A DNA stretch of 24,424 bases, from the NCBI RefSeq assembly GCF_000003605.2, contig NW_003124912.1, positions 55,966 to 80,389 on the forward strand, in the 5' to 3' direction. Made by a program: the position numbers and the translations under genes. Position 1 is the first letter of the stretch. Each line of letters starts with the position of its first letter. Shown piece after piece: positions 11,411 to 21,069 of the stretch. Origin of the DNA: Saccoglossus kowalevskii (Eukaryota; Hemichordata; Enteropneusta; Harrimaniidae). The notes beneath the pieces are model-generated. The model searched no databases. It was not told the origin of the DNA and saw nothing but the letters and a program-made list of their open reading frames with translations.

Positions 11411-12990
11411 TTTAAACATCAAAATTACCTGTCACAGGAGCCCGAGTTCTATGCGTGATTTAATTGCGTTCAAAACTGTTCCATTTCAAACTGCGCATGC
11501 ACACACACTGTGGTTTCTCGAAATGCATACTAATTAGGTAACTTGTCACTGATAAAAGTCACCGAAAACATTTTGAGCAATTTTGAGCAATAGTACTAGA
11601 GTCGAAATATAAACGTGCCTCTGCATTCTCCATTAATTTCGTAACTTGCTATGATCATATGGTAAAGAGAAAACATGTGCTTACTTTCAACAGTTAGCTG
11701 GAGTCCGATCGAGAACGTGTCTCAAAAAATATCTTTACATCACTTTTCCGATAATTTTTTTCAGCTCGTAACGATAGAATCAATCAATTTAGAACTGACA
11801 TGTATGCTATCGGAAAGCATTTTGGCACAATTTTACTGAAAAGACGAGTTTTCATTGCTCATGAATATTAATTTATGCAAATAAGACGATTATTTCAACC
11901 AATCGTGTCATGCAACTCCCCCCCCCCCCCCGTTTAAAGACGCCCACCCATTGACGCTGCAGGTCGGCGTTTTTTCTACACCGATCTAACGCATATCGCG
12001 CAAGGTGTGCCGGGAGTTTGTTCGAAATTTCGAATGTTTAGAAGTGAATCGTCGGTCGGTACGTATTTTACGGATATATCAAATCGTTTCAGGGGCGTAT
12101 AAACACTGTTGTAAAGAGGCGGCGGAGCGGAATTTTAGCCAAAATCGGCTAGTAAGGCGTCATATGACACAGGTTTGTGATGGGACAGCGCTCCCGGTGA
12201 CGACACAACGGACGCCCACCAAAACATTGCCGTGCAGGCCCTTGTTCGATTTTCGAACCCAACGAAAGCGTACACATTGTTTGTAAATGTTGGCTATTTT
12301 TAAAGTGAGAAGCTCAGTTTTTACTTTCCGTATTAAATACAAACGGTGTGGCAGTAAGACGATTTAGTCGTCAATACTACGAAGTGCTTACGTTTGTTTA
12401 TATTTCGTCGCCTGGCAATCTAGTGTCTAGTGTCTTTGGTTTGATGAACCAAATAACACCTTTATATTAACCGTTAATCCGCAATAAAATTATTTTCTTT
12501 TGTAAATTATAACTATTTTTACCTGTGACAGGACGTTTGTGGAAAAATCATTATCAGCTATCGATAAAATATTTTAAAACTTGTTTAACAGTAGGAATAA
12601 ATCAACATGTCAGCGCTCTAATAGCAAACAATACGCAAATAATACGCGTAGTAAAAGTCTTGTGGTGTTTCACCACAAAATGGCGGTGTGTAGTGACAGA
12701 GCAACCTCCTTCGCACAGGTCTTTGCGCTTGACATACTGAACTCCAGTCTCTACCGTCAGCCTCTTAGTCCCAGGTTACCGCAGGATGGCGCATGGCCCT
12801 TGTTAAAGGGCGGTAGTCGCCACGCCACGCATGCGCGAGACATATGGTTCTCATATAAACAAAGATGACTACTTTGGCTGTTTGCAGATCAACGAGTACA
12901 AACTTAGACTTTATTAAGCTTTAATTAGGATATTTTTTTTAGGTGATTGGAAGGTATTGAAGGAGGTGAAACTGTGAGTGAACTCCTGGC
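11411..12990. other. Intergenic stretch without a supported gene
   Basis: The sequence contains a poly-C run (about 11917-11930), an octamer-like ATGCAAAT near 11875 and a CCAAT box near 11900. A plus-strand ORF of 93 codons (12005-12286) has no recognisable domain. The patch 11940-12300 is somewhat GC-rich and could be an untranslated first exon or promoter of the downstream myristoylated-protein gene. That is only a possibility. Confidence 0.4.
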
Positions 12991-14453
12991 AGTTCGATAC
13001 GCGTTACTTATCGTCACAGCACAAAACAGCTTTGCAAAGAATTCATTTACATATTCGATTATGGTCGAATTACAAGTCCATGTCGGTTAACAAAGTTTTT
13101 TTTCAAGTCACCTGGTTATTTTAATCGGTTTTATAAAAACGTTTTAATTAGTTAAATTAAAACTTGCATGATTCACGCTAGGAAATTAGATTACTAGTAT
13201 ATAAACTTACTAGAACCTTTGTGTTCTATGGCTGTTAGACGCGGAAAATCAAATCCGTTCAAGCCAGAAATAGTATTGAAATATTCACCAGAATACAAGA
13301 TGAACGGAAGTGTTAGGAAACCCCTTTCAGTGAAATTAATGTTTCTTTCTCAACTATATACGTATCACGTGCGCCATTTCACTACAATAACATTACCTTG
13401 CAAAACATAGTCCATTATAAAATTGTTCGTATTTACGTTTTCACAGAAGTCAGACATTAAATAAATAGTTCGGTTGCCACGTATATTTTTCCCACTTTTT
13501 GTAGTTCGGTTTCAAATGAAACAACTGCGGAAAAATGACCGTGCGTAGCGAAGTAATTGACCACAAAAATGCCAGTGGCACAGGTACTATTGCGTAAAGC
13601 GCCGAGACCTATGGGAAGGAGATTGGTGTCAGAGATACTTTCGGTGATCTAAGTGCAAGGATCTCTGGGAAGAAGAATGACCTCGGCTGTTAAAAGAAGT
13701 GCTCACACGTCGAACTCCGCACAGTTCGATACGCGTTACTTATCATCACTGCACAAAGCAGCTTTGCATAGAACTCATTTGCATATTCGAATATGTTCGA
13801 ACTAGACCCTGTCGGATAACAAAGTTATGCGTATGTCACTTGGTTACTTTAAACTCTTAATAAGACGTTTCACGCCCCGACTCCGAATAAAATGTTTTGT
13901 TAATTAGATTAAAATATACATGACTTGCGCTAGAAAAGTACATGCCAAAGCATTAGTTTCTATTATAAATGACTAACTTTATAAACTTACTAGAATCTGT
14001 GTGTTCTATTGCTGTTAGACGCGCAAAATCGAACCCGTTCAAGCCAGAAATAGTATTGAATTATTCACCAGAATACAAGATGAACGGAAATGTTAGGAAA
14101 CTTTTTTCAGTAAAATTAGTCTTTAATGTTGCTTTTCTAACTATATACGATAACAGAACGTTTTTTCTTCCAAGTTTTAGTGTATCACGTGCGCCATTTC
14201 ACTACAGTAACATTACCTTGCAAAACATAGTCCGCGATAAAATGGTTCGTATTCACGTTTTTACTGAGGTCTGACATTAATAAATAGTTCGGATGTGACA
14301 TACGTTTTTTTCCCACTTTTTGTAGTACGTTTTCAGATGTAACAGGTACAAGAAAATGGCCGTGCGTAGTGAGGTGATTGACCACAAAATTGAAGGCTGC
14401 CTGTGGCAGAGGCACTATTGCGTAAAGCGCAAAGGCCTCTGGGAAGGAGATTG
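12991..14453 (+). repeat. Imperfect tandem duplication, two copies of about 0.64 and 0.73 kb
   Basis: Copy 1 (12991-13626) and copy 2 (13723-14453) share the same ordered blocks: AGTTCGATACGCGTTACTTA at 12991 and 13723; ATAAACTTACTAGAA at 13201 and 13981; AAGCCAGAAATAGTATTGAA; TATCACGTGCGCCATTTCAC; CCGTGCGTAG then TGACCACAAAA at about 13538 and 14359. The offset grows from 732 to 780 to 821 bp, so copy 2 has several extra segments or copy 1 has lost them. Both copies lie directly upstream of the gene at 14615. A 31-codon open segment (AVRRxKSNPFKPEIVL...) exists in both copies, but its differences are not biased to silent sites. Confidence 0.8.
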
Positions 14454-14614
14454 CTCACACGTAAGTGCACGCGATGACGTTCCAAATGCGGGGAACCTAA
14501 AGTTCCATAGCATGATTCTACTGAACCGCATTCTACTGCGTTGGTTGTTTATTCTCCGCGATTTAAAAAAAATATACTGGTCCTCAGTGTAATTATTGTT
14601 TTAAAAAGTCAATC

Positions 14615-14790
14615 ATGGGATGTGGTCAGAGCAAATCAACCCAAATAGGCAGAACTGGGTCTGCCCCGATGAACCGTTTGGAATCACAAGAACTGCGACT
14701 TCGTTTTAAAGGCGACATGTGCAAAGTGAATCCATCTGTTTTACGAGCAAAACTAGCCGAGGTATTTTTTAATATTCCACAATTATTGGA

Positions 14791-14889
<99 letters not shown>

Positions 14890-15774
14890 GAGAGTTGACC
14901 ATTTATTCTGGTGATATTTATGATATAATGTGTTTATAGGTCACAGCCGTATATACGACGTATATGTGAGTGTATAGTACAAGTCACAACATAGATAATT
15001 TTACTGTCGCACCACAAACCCATTTTTTCGATATTTTATAAAATGAATCCAGTCAGCCAATCAACTGACGCAGTTTCGCATGTGTGAGTTTAGTTAATCA
15101 CAGCATTTGAAAATGTTACTAACAATGTTATTCCATCGTATACAATAAAGATATGAATTTGTTTTGTAGAAATATTTTATCATGCAATTGATGGTTGACG
15201 ACAATCACCGCACCTGTAAGATAATTGGCCGTTAATCGGCCAATGCTGCAGAAACCCGTAAAACTTATGAATAACAGGCGTAACCAAATGGTCTTTTTCG
15301 TCCAACGGGAGCGTCTTTTTTTGGATTTGAATGAATGGCGAACATCTTCCGAGATAAATATATTATAAATGTCTATAAAACAAATTAATACCTTTATAAA
15401 ACTCACTGTAGAAACCTCTTTTTTTTAGTTTGAATTGAAATACATTTGTATATATTTATAAAAATCACGGGAATAGATTCTTGGTCGCGACAATATGTCG
15501 GATATTTTCATTTACACTATTATCTTGTCTTGCCTAGGTTACAGATGAAAGCCCCTTTCGGTTTGAGGTGACGCCTACCGAACAAATGACGGTGTACCAC
15601 GTGAGAGTGATTCCCAACAATACGGAGAATACGGACCAAGAAAGGAAAGCGGAAAATATCAAAGTACGCAATGTTGCTAAGCAAATACAGAAGAAAAGTA
15701 ATAACAGAGAAATTCAATTTGAAGACGCCGAGGTGTTTAAGGCACAGCCATTTGTAATGGCTATGAATCTGTAA
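14615..15774 (+). CDS. Unrecognised small N-myristoylated protein, two exons
   Basis: Exon 1 (14615-14761) ends GCCGAG|GTATTT. Exon 2 (15538-15774) follows TTGTCTTGCCTAG and ends in TAA. Both junctions are in phase 0, giving 127 residues. The N-terminus MGCGQSKS fits the N-myristoylation consensus (Gly2, Ser6, Lys7), with Cys3 available for palmitoylation, so membrane anchoring is likely. Residues 19-49 are charged and probably helical. Residues 50-78 are Thr/Val-rich (RFEVTPTEQMTVYHVRVIPN). Residues 79-110 are Lys/Glu/Gln-rich, consistent with a helix. The C-terminus is hydrophobic (AQPFVMAMNL). There is no transmembrane segment or catalytic motif. I do not recognise the family. Polyadenylation signals follow at 15921 and 15956. 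Support: clean splice sites, open frame and myristoylation context; no homologue known to me. Confidence 0.62.
14790..14889 (+). repeat. (ATT)n microsatellite, about 33 uninterrupted units
   Basis: A pure trinucleotide run of about 100 bp in the intron of the myristoylated-protein gene, starting 28 bp after the exon 1 donor. If the intron were retained the reading frame would add a long isoleucine run, which is not a plausible protein. Being uninterrupted, it is probably length-polymorphic. Confidence 0.97.
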
Positions 15775-15920
15775 TTACGCGACGGACTGGTCGTCGAACC
15801 TGGAACGTTGAACAACAGTCCGCGATAGAGGGAATGTGGTTGAACACGTGACAGCCAGCTTTATTTTAGATGTCGCGAGCGAACAGACAATGCCAATTGC
15901 CTTATAGATATTATATGTTT

Positions 15921-15961
15921 AATAAATATAAATAGAACACGTCATAAAGGTGATAATAAAC
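15921..15961 (+). terminator. Polyadenylation signals of the 14615-15774 gene
   Basis: AATAAA words at 15921 and about 15956, roughly 150-180 bp after the stop codon at 15774, in an AT-rich 3' UTR-like stretch. A cleavage site cannot be placed from sequence alone. Confidence 0.45.
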
Positions 15962-16052
15962 ATATTTTCTGCACTTTGGCCTCTTCAATGACCTCTTTGT
16001 TCTCGGAGGCTATTAAAAGAGATGTGTATGATTCTATTCATATGCAGTACAA

Positions 16053-16265
16053 TGTTATGAACAGGGGCTTAAGCTTCCTGCTTGGGGATCTGGGAACTTC
16101 GTCTCGCTTGGCTGATAACACTTACACGCAGAGAAACCAGATTCGACCCAAATACACATTAGTTTATTACAGATTGTCCAGCTTTATTCTTCCCATTTCT
16201 CTCTCTCCCTCTCTTACAAACTGTTACGTGAAGTCGCTATCATAACACATTCCTCCTCTGACAAA
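16053..16265 (-). mobile_element. Short LTR-like fragment with polypurine tract, minus orientation
   Basis: Read on the minus strand, a purine tract (CAGAGGAGGAA) is followed by TGTGTTATGATAGCGACTTC, then AATAAAG and AATAAAC words, ending near TCATAACA at plus 16053. TGTTATGA...TCATAACA would give terminal TG...CA with an 8-bp inverted repeat. The junction 16237-16260 matches the reverse complement of 24344-24367 in 23 of 24 bases. The word CGTGAAGTCGCTATCATAAC recurs at 16326-16346, 99 bp away, hinting at a second LTR end and a very short internal segment. Family and full extent are uncertain. Confidence 0.45.
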
Positions 16266-16734
16266 TTTGAACTGTCTCCTAGTTCAAGTGGAAAAAGCTA
16301 AAATTACAAACAATATATGTGCGAGCGTGAAGTCGCTATCATAACAACAACATCCAATCCGAGGAAAATAAGATGTATTGTACGAACGTTTAGCGTCATC
16401 TAATGTTTCGGATTTGTTACCGACACGCTGTGTAGCTTTCACAGTAAAGAACTCACAACGAACATAAATTGCAGTCAAGAATATGAACAATTATCTCTAA
16501 ATGCCAACACAATAGGTATTATATATAAATTTATAATTGTACAATATCAAGATGTTTTCTTCCCGCGAGTCACTGGCACCTAGATACAAAAAGCCACGAG
16601 GCTTGTCAATATCACATACTATATCCAGGGTAACACACTAGTACACTCTCCCTGCTAAAACTTTAATACTCGTATTTAAAAGTTATGCGAACAATGAAAA
16701 CAAAACCCAAAATACGTGTACACATTTCTATACC

Positions 16735-16815
16735 GGTAGATGGGCTATCAGGACCTGAGTCAGAGGGTTATTTTTTCGACGGTTCGAATCCTAGATCTTG
16801 TCATTAAAAAAAAAG
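16735..16815 (+). mobile_element. Possible tRNA-derived SINE remnant
   Basis: A perfect RNA polymerase III B box (GGTTCGAATCC, 16781-16791) is preceded about 40 bp upstream by a weak A-box-like TGGGCTATCAGG. It is followed by an A-rich tail at 16803-16815. Stems of a functional tRNA do not form: the T stem mismatches and there is no acceptor pairing. It is therefore not a tRNA gene. Confidence 0.3.
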
Positions 16816-16984
16816 AAACATTTCTTTTTAAAATGTAAAAAGTACGTTGCACGTTCATGTCCTTCAAAGACAAAAGAATGATTGATTCTGGGTAACAGTG
16901 TCGGTCACCGGTGGATAAAGAAAATATTTTGTAAACCTACTTGTTTTAGTAGACTAAACCCTGCACATTTGTTAAATCGGGGAA

Positions 16985-17113
16985 GTCGTCACCTGCGCAT
17001 GCGTCAGATGGGCATAGCGTGTCATTATTTACAAACAAGCGTCTACCCATGAGCCTTTGTGCTTTTAGCGTGTGTTGTTATCGTCGCTTGGAACTCCAGC
17101 GCCGGCGCGATGA
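16985..17113 (-). mobile_element. MITE-like element, copy A
   Basis: About 129 bp running from GTCGTCACCTGCGCA to a degraded right end GCGCGATGAC. It is the reverse-orientation partner of 18228-18365, sharing blocks such as ACAAACAAGCGTCTACCCA, CATAGCGTGTCA and TGTGTTGTTATYGTCGCTTG. The outer end is the same 15-bp inverted repeat seen intact in copy B. It lies upstream of the carbonyl reductase gene. Confidence 0.65.
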
Positions 17114-17250
17114 CCCCCCCCCCCCCGTTTAACACTTGCAAATTTAGCGGGCAACGTGCATCGTCTGGAGTGGATGGAGAACAGATGGTAATTAATATTC
17201 TATTGTTAATGGAATAATACTTTGATTCCTATGTTTTTTAAATAAAATAA

Positions 17251-17351
17251 AATATTATGTGAGTGTATAAATGGTGAATGCCGGATATCGCGAAACAAAT
17301 CCGGCTTTCGATATAACCCGACTTTCGCCATTTATACACTCCTATAATATT
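17251..17351. mobile_element. Palindromic MITE-like element of about 100 bp
   Basis: The left arm (AATATTATGTGAGTGTATAA then ATGG) pairs with the right arm (CCATTTATACACTCCTATAA then TATT) with 22 of 24 matches. Partial complementarity continues inward around CCGGATATCG and CGATATAAC. It could fold into a long hairpin. It resembles a foldback MITE; no second copy is in the window. Confidence 0.6.
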
Positions 17352-17640
17352 TTAATAAAAAACGAGTTTATCCGTAATGGGTAAAAAAACAAAACAAAAT
17401 ATATAGAAGAAAATGCACCGAATACTACTATAGTTACCACCCGTCAGAAATAATGGTACGTCCCTGGTTACTAAGTCCACACGTATCGCCATCAGCGTTG
17501 ACACTTTTTTAAAAACTATGAACTCATGAAGGTCAAACCCCTTACGATTCCTGAACAGGCCTGTTGTACATTCCCCAGGGCACATTGCGAAGTTATCATC
17601 ACAGAAAATACGTTGGATATTATATGTTATACAATCAACC

Positions 17641-20191
17641 ATGACGTCACGCGTTGCTGTTGTAAGCGTTTTTTTTGTGAAATCACAAGGATGTGTAAGA
17701 TACAGCGTGGTCTATTTGCGGGTATGAATTGACAGTAATGTCAAAATCTACCCTCCAACGCTCCCCAATTAAATTGTATATGCCCCTCCCAAGGACACAT
17801 CTAGAGGGGCCATATACAATTGAGTTGGGGGTGGGTGGGGGTAGAATTAGGGGTACGGATTTTCTTTTCCAGGTAACAGGAAGCAATAAAGGAATCGGAT
17901 TTTCTATAGTGAGGGCGCTGTGCAAACAGTTTGATGGTGATGTGTATCTCACAGCTAGAGATGAAGAAAGGGGAAAGAAAGCTGTGGAGGATTTAGAAGA
18001 AGAAGGTCTTCATCCCAAATTTCACCAGTTGGATATCACAAACCAAAAAAGTATTGATAATTTACAGAAGTATTTGAAAGATAAATATGGAGGACTGGAT
18101 GTACTTGTCAACAATGCATCTATAGCATATAAGGTATAACGAGTTCTTTTCTTCATCAAATACAGCACCATGTCGACTATAATACTACGTGTCATTATTG
18201 AGACAATGACTAAGCGTCGTCTGGAGGGTCGTCATCTGCGCACACGCGGGAATTCAGTCCCAAGCGACAATAACAACACAAGCTAAAAACGCATAGCTCT
18301 TGGGTAGACGCTTGTTTGTAAACATTGACACGCTATGACCATCTGAATCGTGCGCAGGTGACGACTATCCCACTATAAATCTGCTGTTTTTTCTCACACT
18401 CCAAGTGTCACTGTAATTCACAGAGACATCCATCTTAGGAATAATCACTGAATCACAAGAGAATGTTTATTGTTTCATAATGTAACCAGTAATGTAAAGT
18501 TGTTCAATAATAACATGCAACACAATTCTATTTTGTGTTATCCTACCGGAGATTAAGAATATGTTTTAAAAAATACAATATTTTGCAACACATATTTTTG
18601 AAATTATTCAGGATAATAAAAAGTACCTCATCAGCCACGACATGTTATTTGTTTATGTCATCAACTATGAGATGGAAATCGTTATATTGTGGACATAAAA
18701 TAACCCCCATTTACTGAAATACTTAATACTTAAATAACTAATTATTATTAATTACAATTAAAAATCGTACAGTGTGCATGTGTATAATATTTTTCTAGGT
18801 AAAAGACGTTACCCCCTTTGCTGAACAAGCCAAGTATACAATAGCTTGTAACTTCACAGGAACATTAGATGTATGTAAAGCGTTATTACCACTGATCAAA
18901 CCACATGGCAGGTAAGGATTATCGATATACCTTTGATAAAGTTAAAAAATAGTGAGAACATATTTTATGAACTGTTTGATAGAGTAGTTATTTCAGTGTA
19001 CATTCATTCATGTAATAGAATAGATAACAGTAAACTAAATATTGGAATAATTGGGCATAATATAGTATACAAACATATATTAGTCTCATTCATGGCATGT
19101 TATAGACTGTGAACTTTCAATTACAACCATTACATATGAAGGTCATTCCATTAATTTACAGAGATATGTGGCACCAGACAAACTCTGTGGTTACGTTATT
19201 ATTATAACATTTAACAATGAATTGGCAGAAGCGCCATTGACAAGGGGTCGATACTCAGTGTGACTCGTTTGTAAAATGAGTGTAATGTTCATACGTAAGC
19301 TGTCATGCCAAACACAAAATGATATGCAGGCTTTACTCAATGCAATGATATGACATAATTGATGCAATGCAATTTATCAAAACACATTGAAATGGTATAT
19401 GTTTTATTTAATATACTTCTATGTTACAGAGTTGTTAATGTTGCAAGTGGTTCTGGGACACGTGCTCTAGATAAGATGAGTTCTGAACGTGCTAGTAAAT
19501 TTAAGGCACTTGATCTCACAGAAACTGAGCTAGTGTCTCTTCTTGAAGATTTTGTGAAGTAAGTTAACACACAACTCATTATGTATCATATTGCCAGTTT
19601 CTGACACAGCGTGTCATTGCATATATGACCACATACATCATATGTACCTGCACTATTCATATATACTAATATGACACCATTTTATATTAAAGTGCTGCCA
19701 GCGATGGAACTCACACTGAGAAAGGTTATCCTAACTCTGCATATGGTACATCTAAAGCTGGTGTAATTGTTTTAACTGGAATCCAAGCACGTGATTTGAA
19801 AAATGACCCACGAGAAGACATCCTTATTAATGCAGTGAGTGACCAATGAATCGTTCTTTATTTGAAAGATGTAAAATAATATTGTCACGCAATTTGCATA
19901 GACAATAATGGAATAGTGTTACCATTGTCATTATCTTTCACGTCATATCGATTCATTTGTATTGTATATTTCTAAACTGTAAATTATATATTAATGCAGA
20001 CTAATGAGCTACAATATTTTATATTTCAGTGTTGTCCTGGCCATGTGCAGACTGACATGTCAAGCCACCAAGGAACAAAGACTCCCGATGAAGGAGCAGA
20101 GACTCCTGTCTATCTTGCTTTACTACCTCCAAATGCTGGTCAGCCACAAGGAGAAATGTTGTCAGACAAGAAGATTGTAAAATGGAGATAA
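17641..20191 (+). CDS. CBR1: Carbonyl reductase [NADPH], CBR1/CBR3-type SDR, complete, 6 exons
   Basis: Exons: 17641-17661, 17873-18133, 18799-18911, 19430-19558, 19693-19834, 20030-20191. GT-AG borders and phases join to 275 codons plus TAA; human CBR1 has 277. The first exon is only 21 bp (MTSRVAV) and completes the first beta strand and TGSNKGIG cofactor loop (residues 9-16). Catalytic residues by alignment with human CBR1: Asn112 (NFTG), Ser138 (NVASGSG), Tyr192 and Lys196 (SAYGTSK). Other family signatures are LTARD (NADPH-binding basic region), HQLDI, GGLDVLVNN, LLPLIKP, CCPGHVQTDM and GAETPVYLALLPP. It is a cytosolic monomeric short-chain dehydrogenase that reduces carbonyls, quinones and possibly prostaglandins with NADPH. 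One oddity: the usual NNAG is NNAS (residues 87-90). It could equally be called CBR3 or a lineage-specific paralogue; the family call is very secure. Confidence 0.93.
17642..17649. promoter_or_regulatory. Palindromic CRE (TGACGTCA) overlapping the carbonyl reductase start codon
   Basis: The full 8-bp CREB/ATF consensus spans the second base of the ATG to the third codon. Upstream lies a TATA-like GATATTATATG (about 17615-17625). If transcription starts close by, the site would be a proximal element. It could also be a coincidence of coding sequence, since Thr-Ser after Met is ordinary. Confidence 0.3.
17764..17828. repeat. Hairpin-forming inverted repeat in carbonyl reductase intron 1
   Basis: Near-complementary arms (AATTGTATATG plus CCCCTC, and GAGGGG plus CATATACAATT, with outer CCCCAA/TTGGGG) enclose a loop around 17790-17808. 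It ends about 45 bp before the exon 2 acceptor at 17872. It is probably a tiny foldback element or the remains of a transposon. Confidence 0.6.
18228..18365 (+). mobile_element. MITE-like element, copy B
   Basis: A 138-bp element in the second carbonyl reductase intron with terminal inverted repeats GTCGTCATCTGCGCA and TGCGCAGGTGACGAC (14 of 15 paired). It is in opposite orientation to copy A at 16985-17113. No coding potential. The target duplication is not clear. Confidence 0.7.
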
Positions 20192-21069
20192 ATACTTAAT
20201 ATATTCATATGATAGCAACATTCCCTTACGATGCCATTGGTGTAGCTGTGATCAACTAATTATTTTCAATTTATAAATCATATTGTATCTTTATGCTAGT
20301 AGTCGTTAAATTAATTAGTTAAAGTCTGAATGCTATTTACCTACACCAAACACAATTTTTGGCAAAATGATAAACATACATTAAGTACTGTGTTGCATAA
20401 TATGATAAGATAAAATCAGATTAGCGCATTACCATGGCGTGTGTGTTTGTACCAAATAATAATACTTTTACACCATTTGTCATTATGAATCCCCATTCGA
20501 ACTGACTGCTACATGTATGTATGGACGTTGAAAGTAAATAAAAAATATATACTACCTGTGTATTAACTAACGTTAATGAAAATATTCTAGTATTATACTC
20601 CAAGTACTTTAGTAACTTGTATATATTTATATCATAATGCACAGTGATGTTGGTGAAAGAGGTTTTTAAGTATAGTAGATGTACAATACCACATACTAAA
20701 CAAATAGCGATGTGTTAAACACTTAACGAATTATGTAAAGTATTACATAGAATGCGAAAATCAATATGAGAAAGGCGATTCACGGACCAGTAAAATATTT
20801 ACCTTAAATATCTCGGAAAGCTGCTATTACGCGGTCGATAAGGGTTTGAACAGTGAATGTTGTAATGTATACGATTGTAGTCATTAGTGGGAATGGAAAT
20901 GCAAATCGAGTATAAACACGGAAAGAATGTAGAAATTGTCATAGATGTGTTATCAATGACCAAAATTATATTACGTATCTACATAATTGTAAAAATAACT
21001 AATAATTACAGTATCAAAATTGGTATTTCAAATATCAACCACTTAAACAAAAATCGTTTGTATATATAT
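20192..21069 (+). other. 3' flank of the carbonyl reductase gene
   Basis: AT-rich 3' UTR and intergenic DNA. The best polyadenylation signal is AATAAA at 20537-20542, about 350 bp after the stop. Short ORFs near 20421-20642 and 20887-21099 are low-complexity and match nothing recognisable. Confidence 0.5.
20537..20542 (+). terminator. Candidate polyadenylation signal of the carbonyl reductase gene
   Basis: A canonical AATAAA in an AT-rich context 346 bp past the stop codon. No closer canonical signal was seen. Confidence 0.4.

Noticed and set aside
12005-12286. 93-codon ORF in a GC-richer patch
   Set aside because: No domain, no splice partner and basic Cys-rich random-looking composition; may be an untranslated exon at most.
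13219-14274. Similar ORFs in both copies of the tandem duplication (AVRRxKSNPFKPEIVL)
   Set aside because: In the best shared 93 bp I count six differences, four of them changing the residue, so there is no sign of protein-level selection; no start or splice context agrees between copies.
14356-14592. 78-codon ORF beginning MAVRSEVIDH before the MGCGQSK gene
   Set aside because: The equivalent in copy 1 of the duplication stops early and the ORF lies in presumed upstream DNA. A GTAAGT donor at 14461 is intriguing, but I found no acceptor that continues it into a recognisable protein.
14615-14914. Unspliced 99-codon ORF with a long isoleucine run
   Set aside because: The run is the (ATT)n microsatellite after a good splice donor; the in-frame exon at 15538 gives a sensible protein.
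15222-15242. Palindrome TTGGCCG-TTAAT-CGGCCAA as an operator
   Set aside because: It is a short 7-bp-arm palindrome in an intron with no other support; likely chance.
15976-16245. 89-codon plus-strand ORF
   Set aside because: It overlaps the LTR-like fragment read on the other strand and its second half is pyrimidine-run translation.
16735-16815. A functional tRNA gene
   Set aside because: Only the B box is good; acceptor, anticodon and T stems do not pair.
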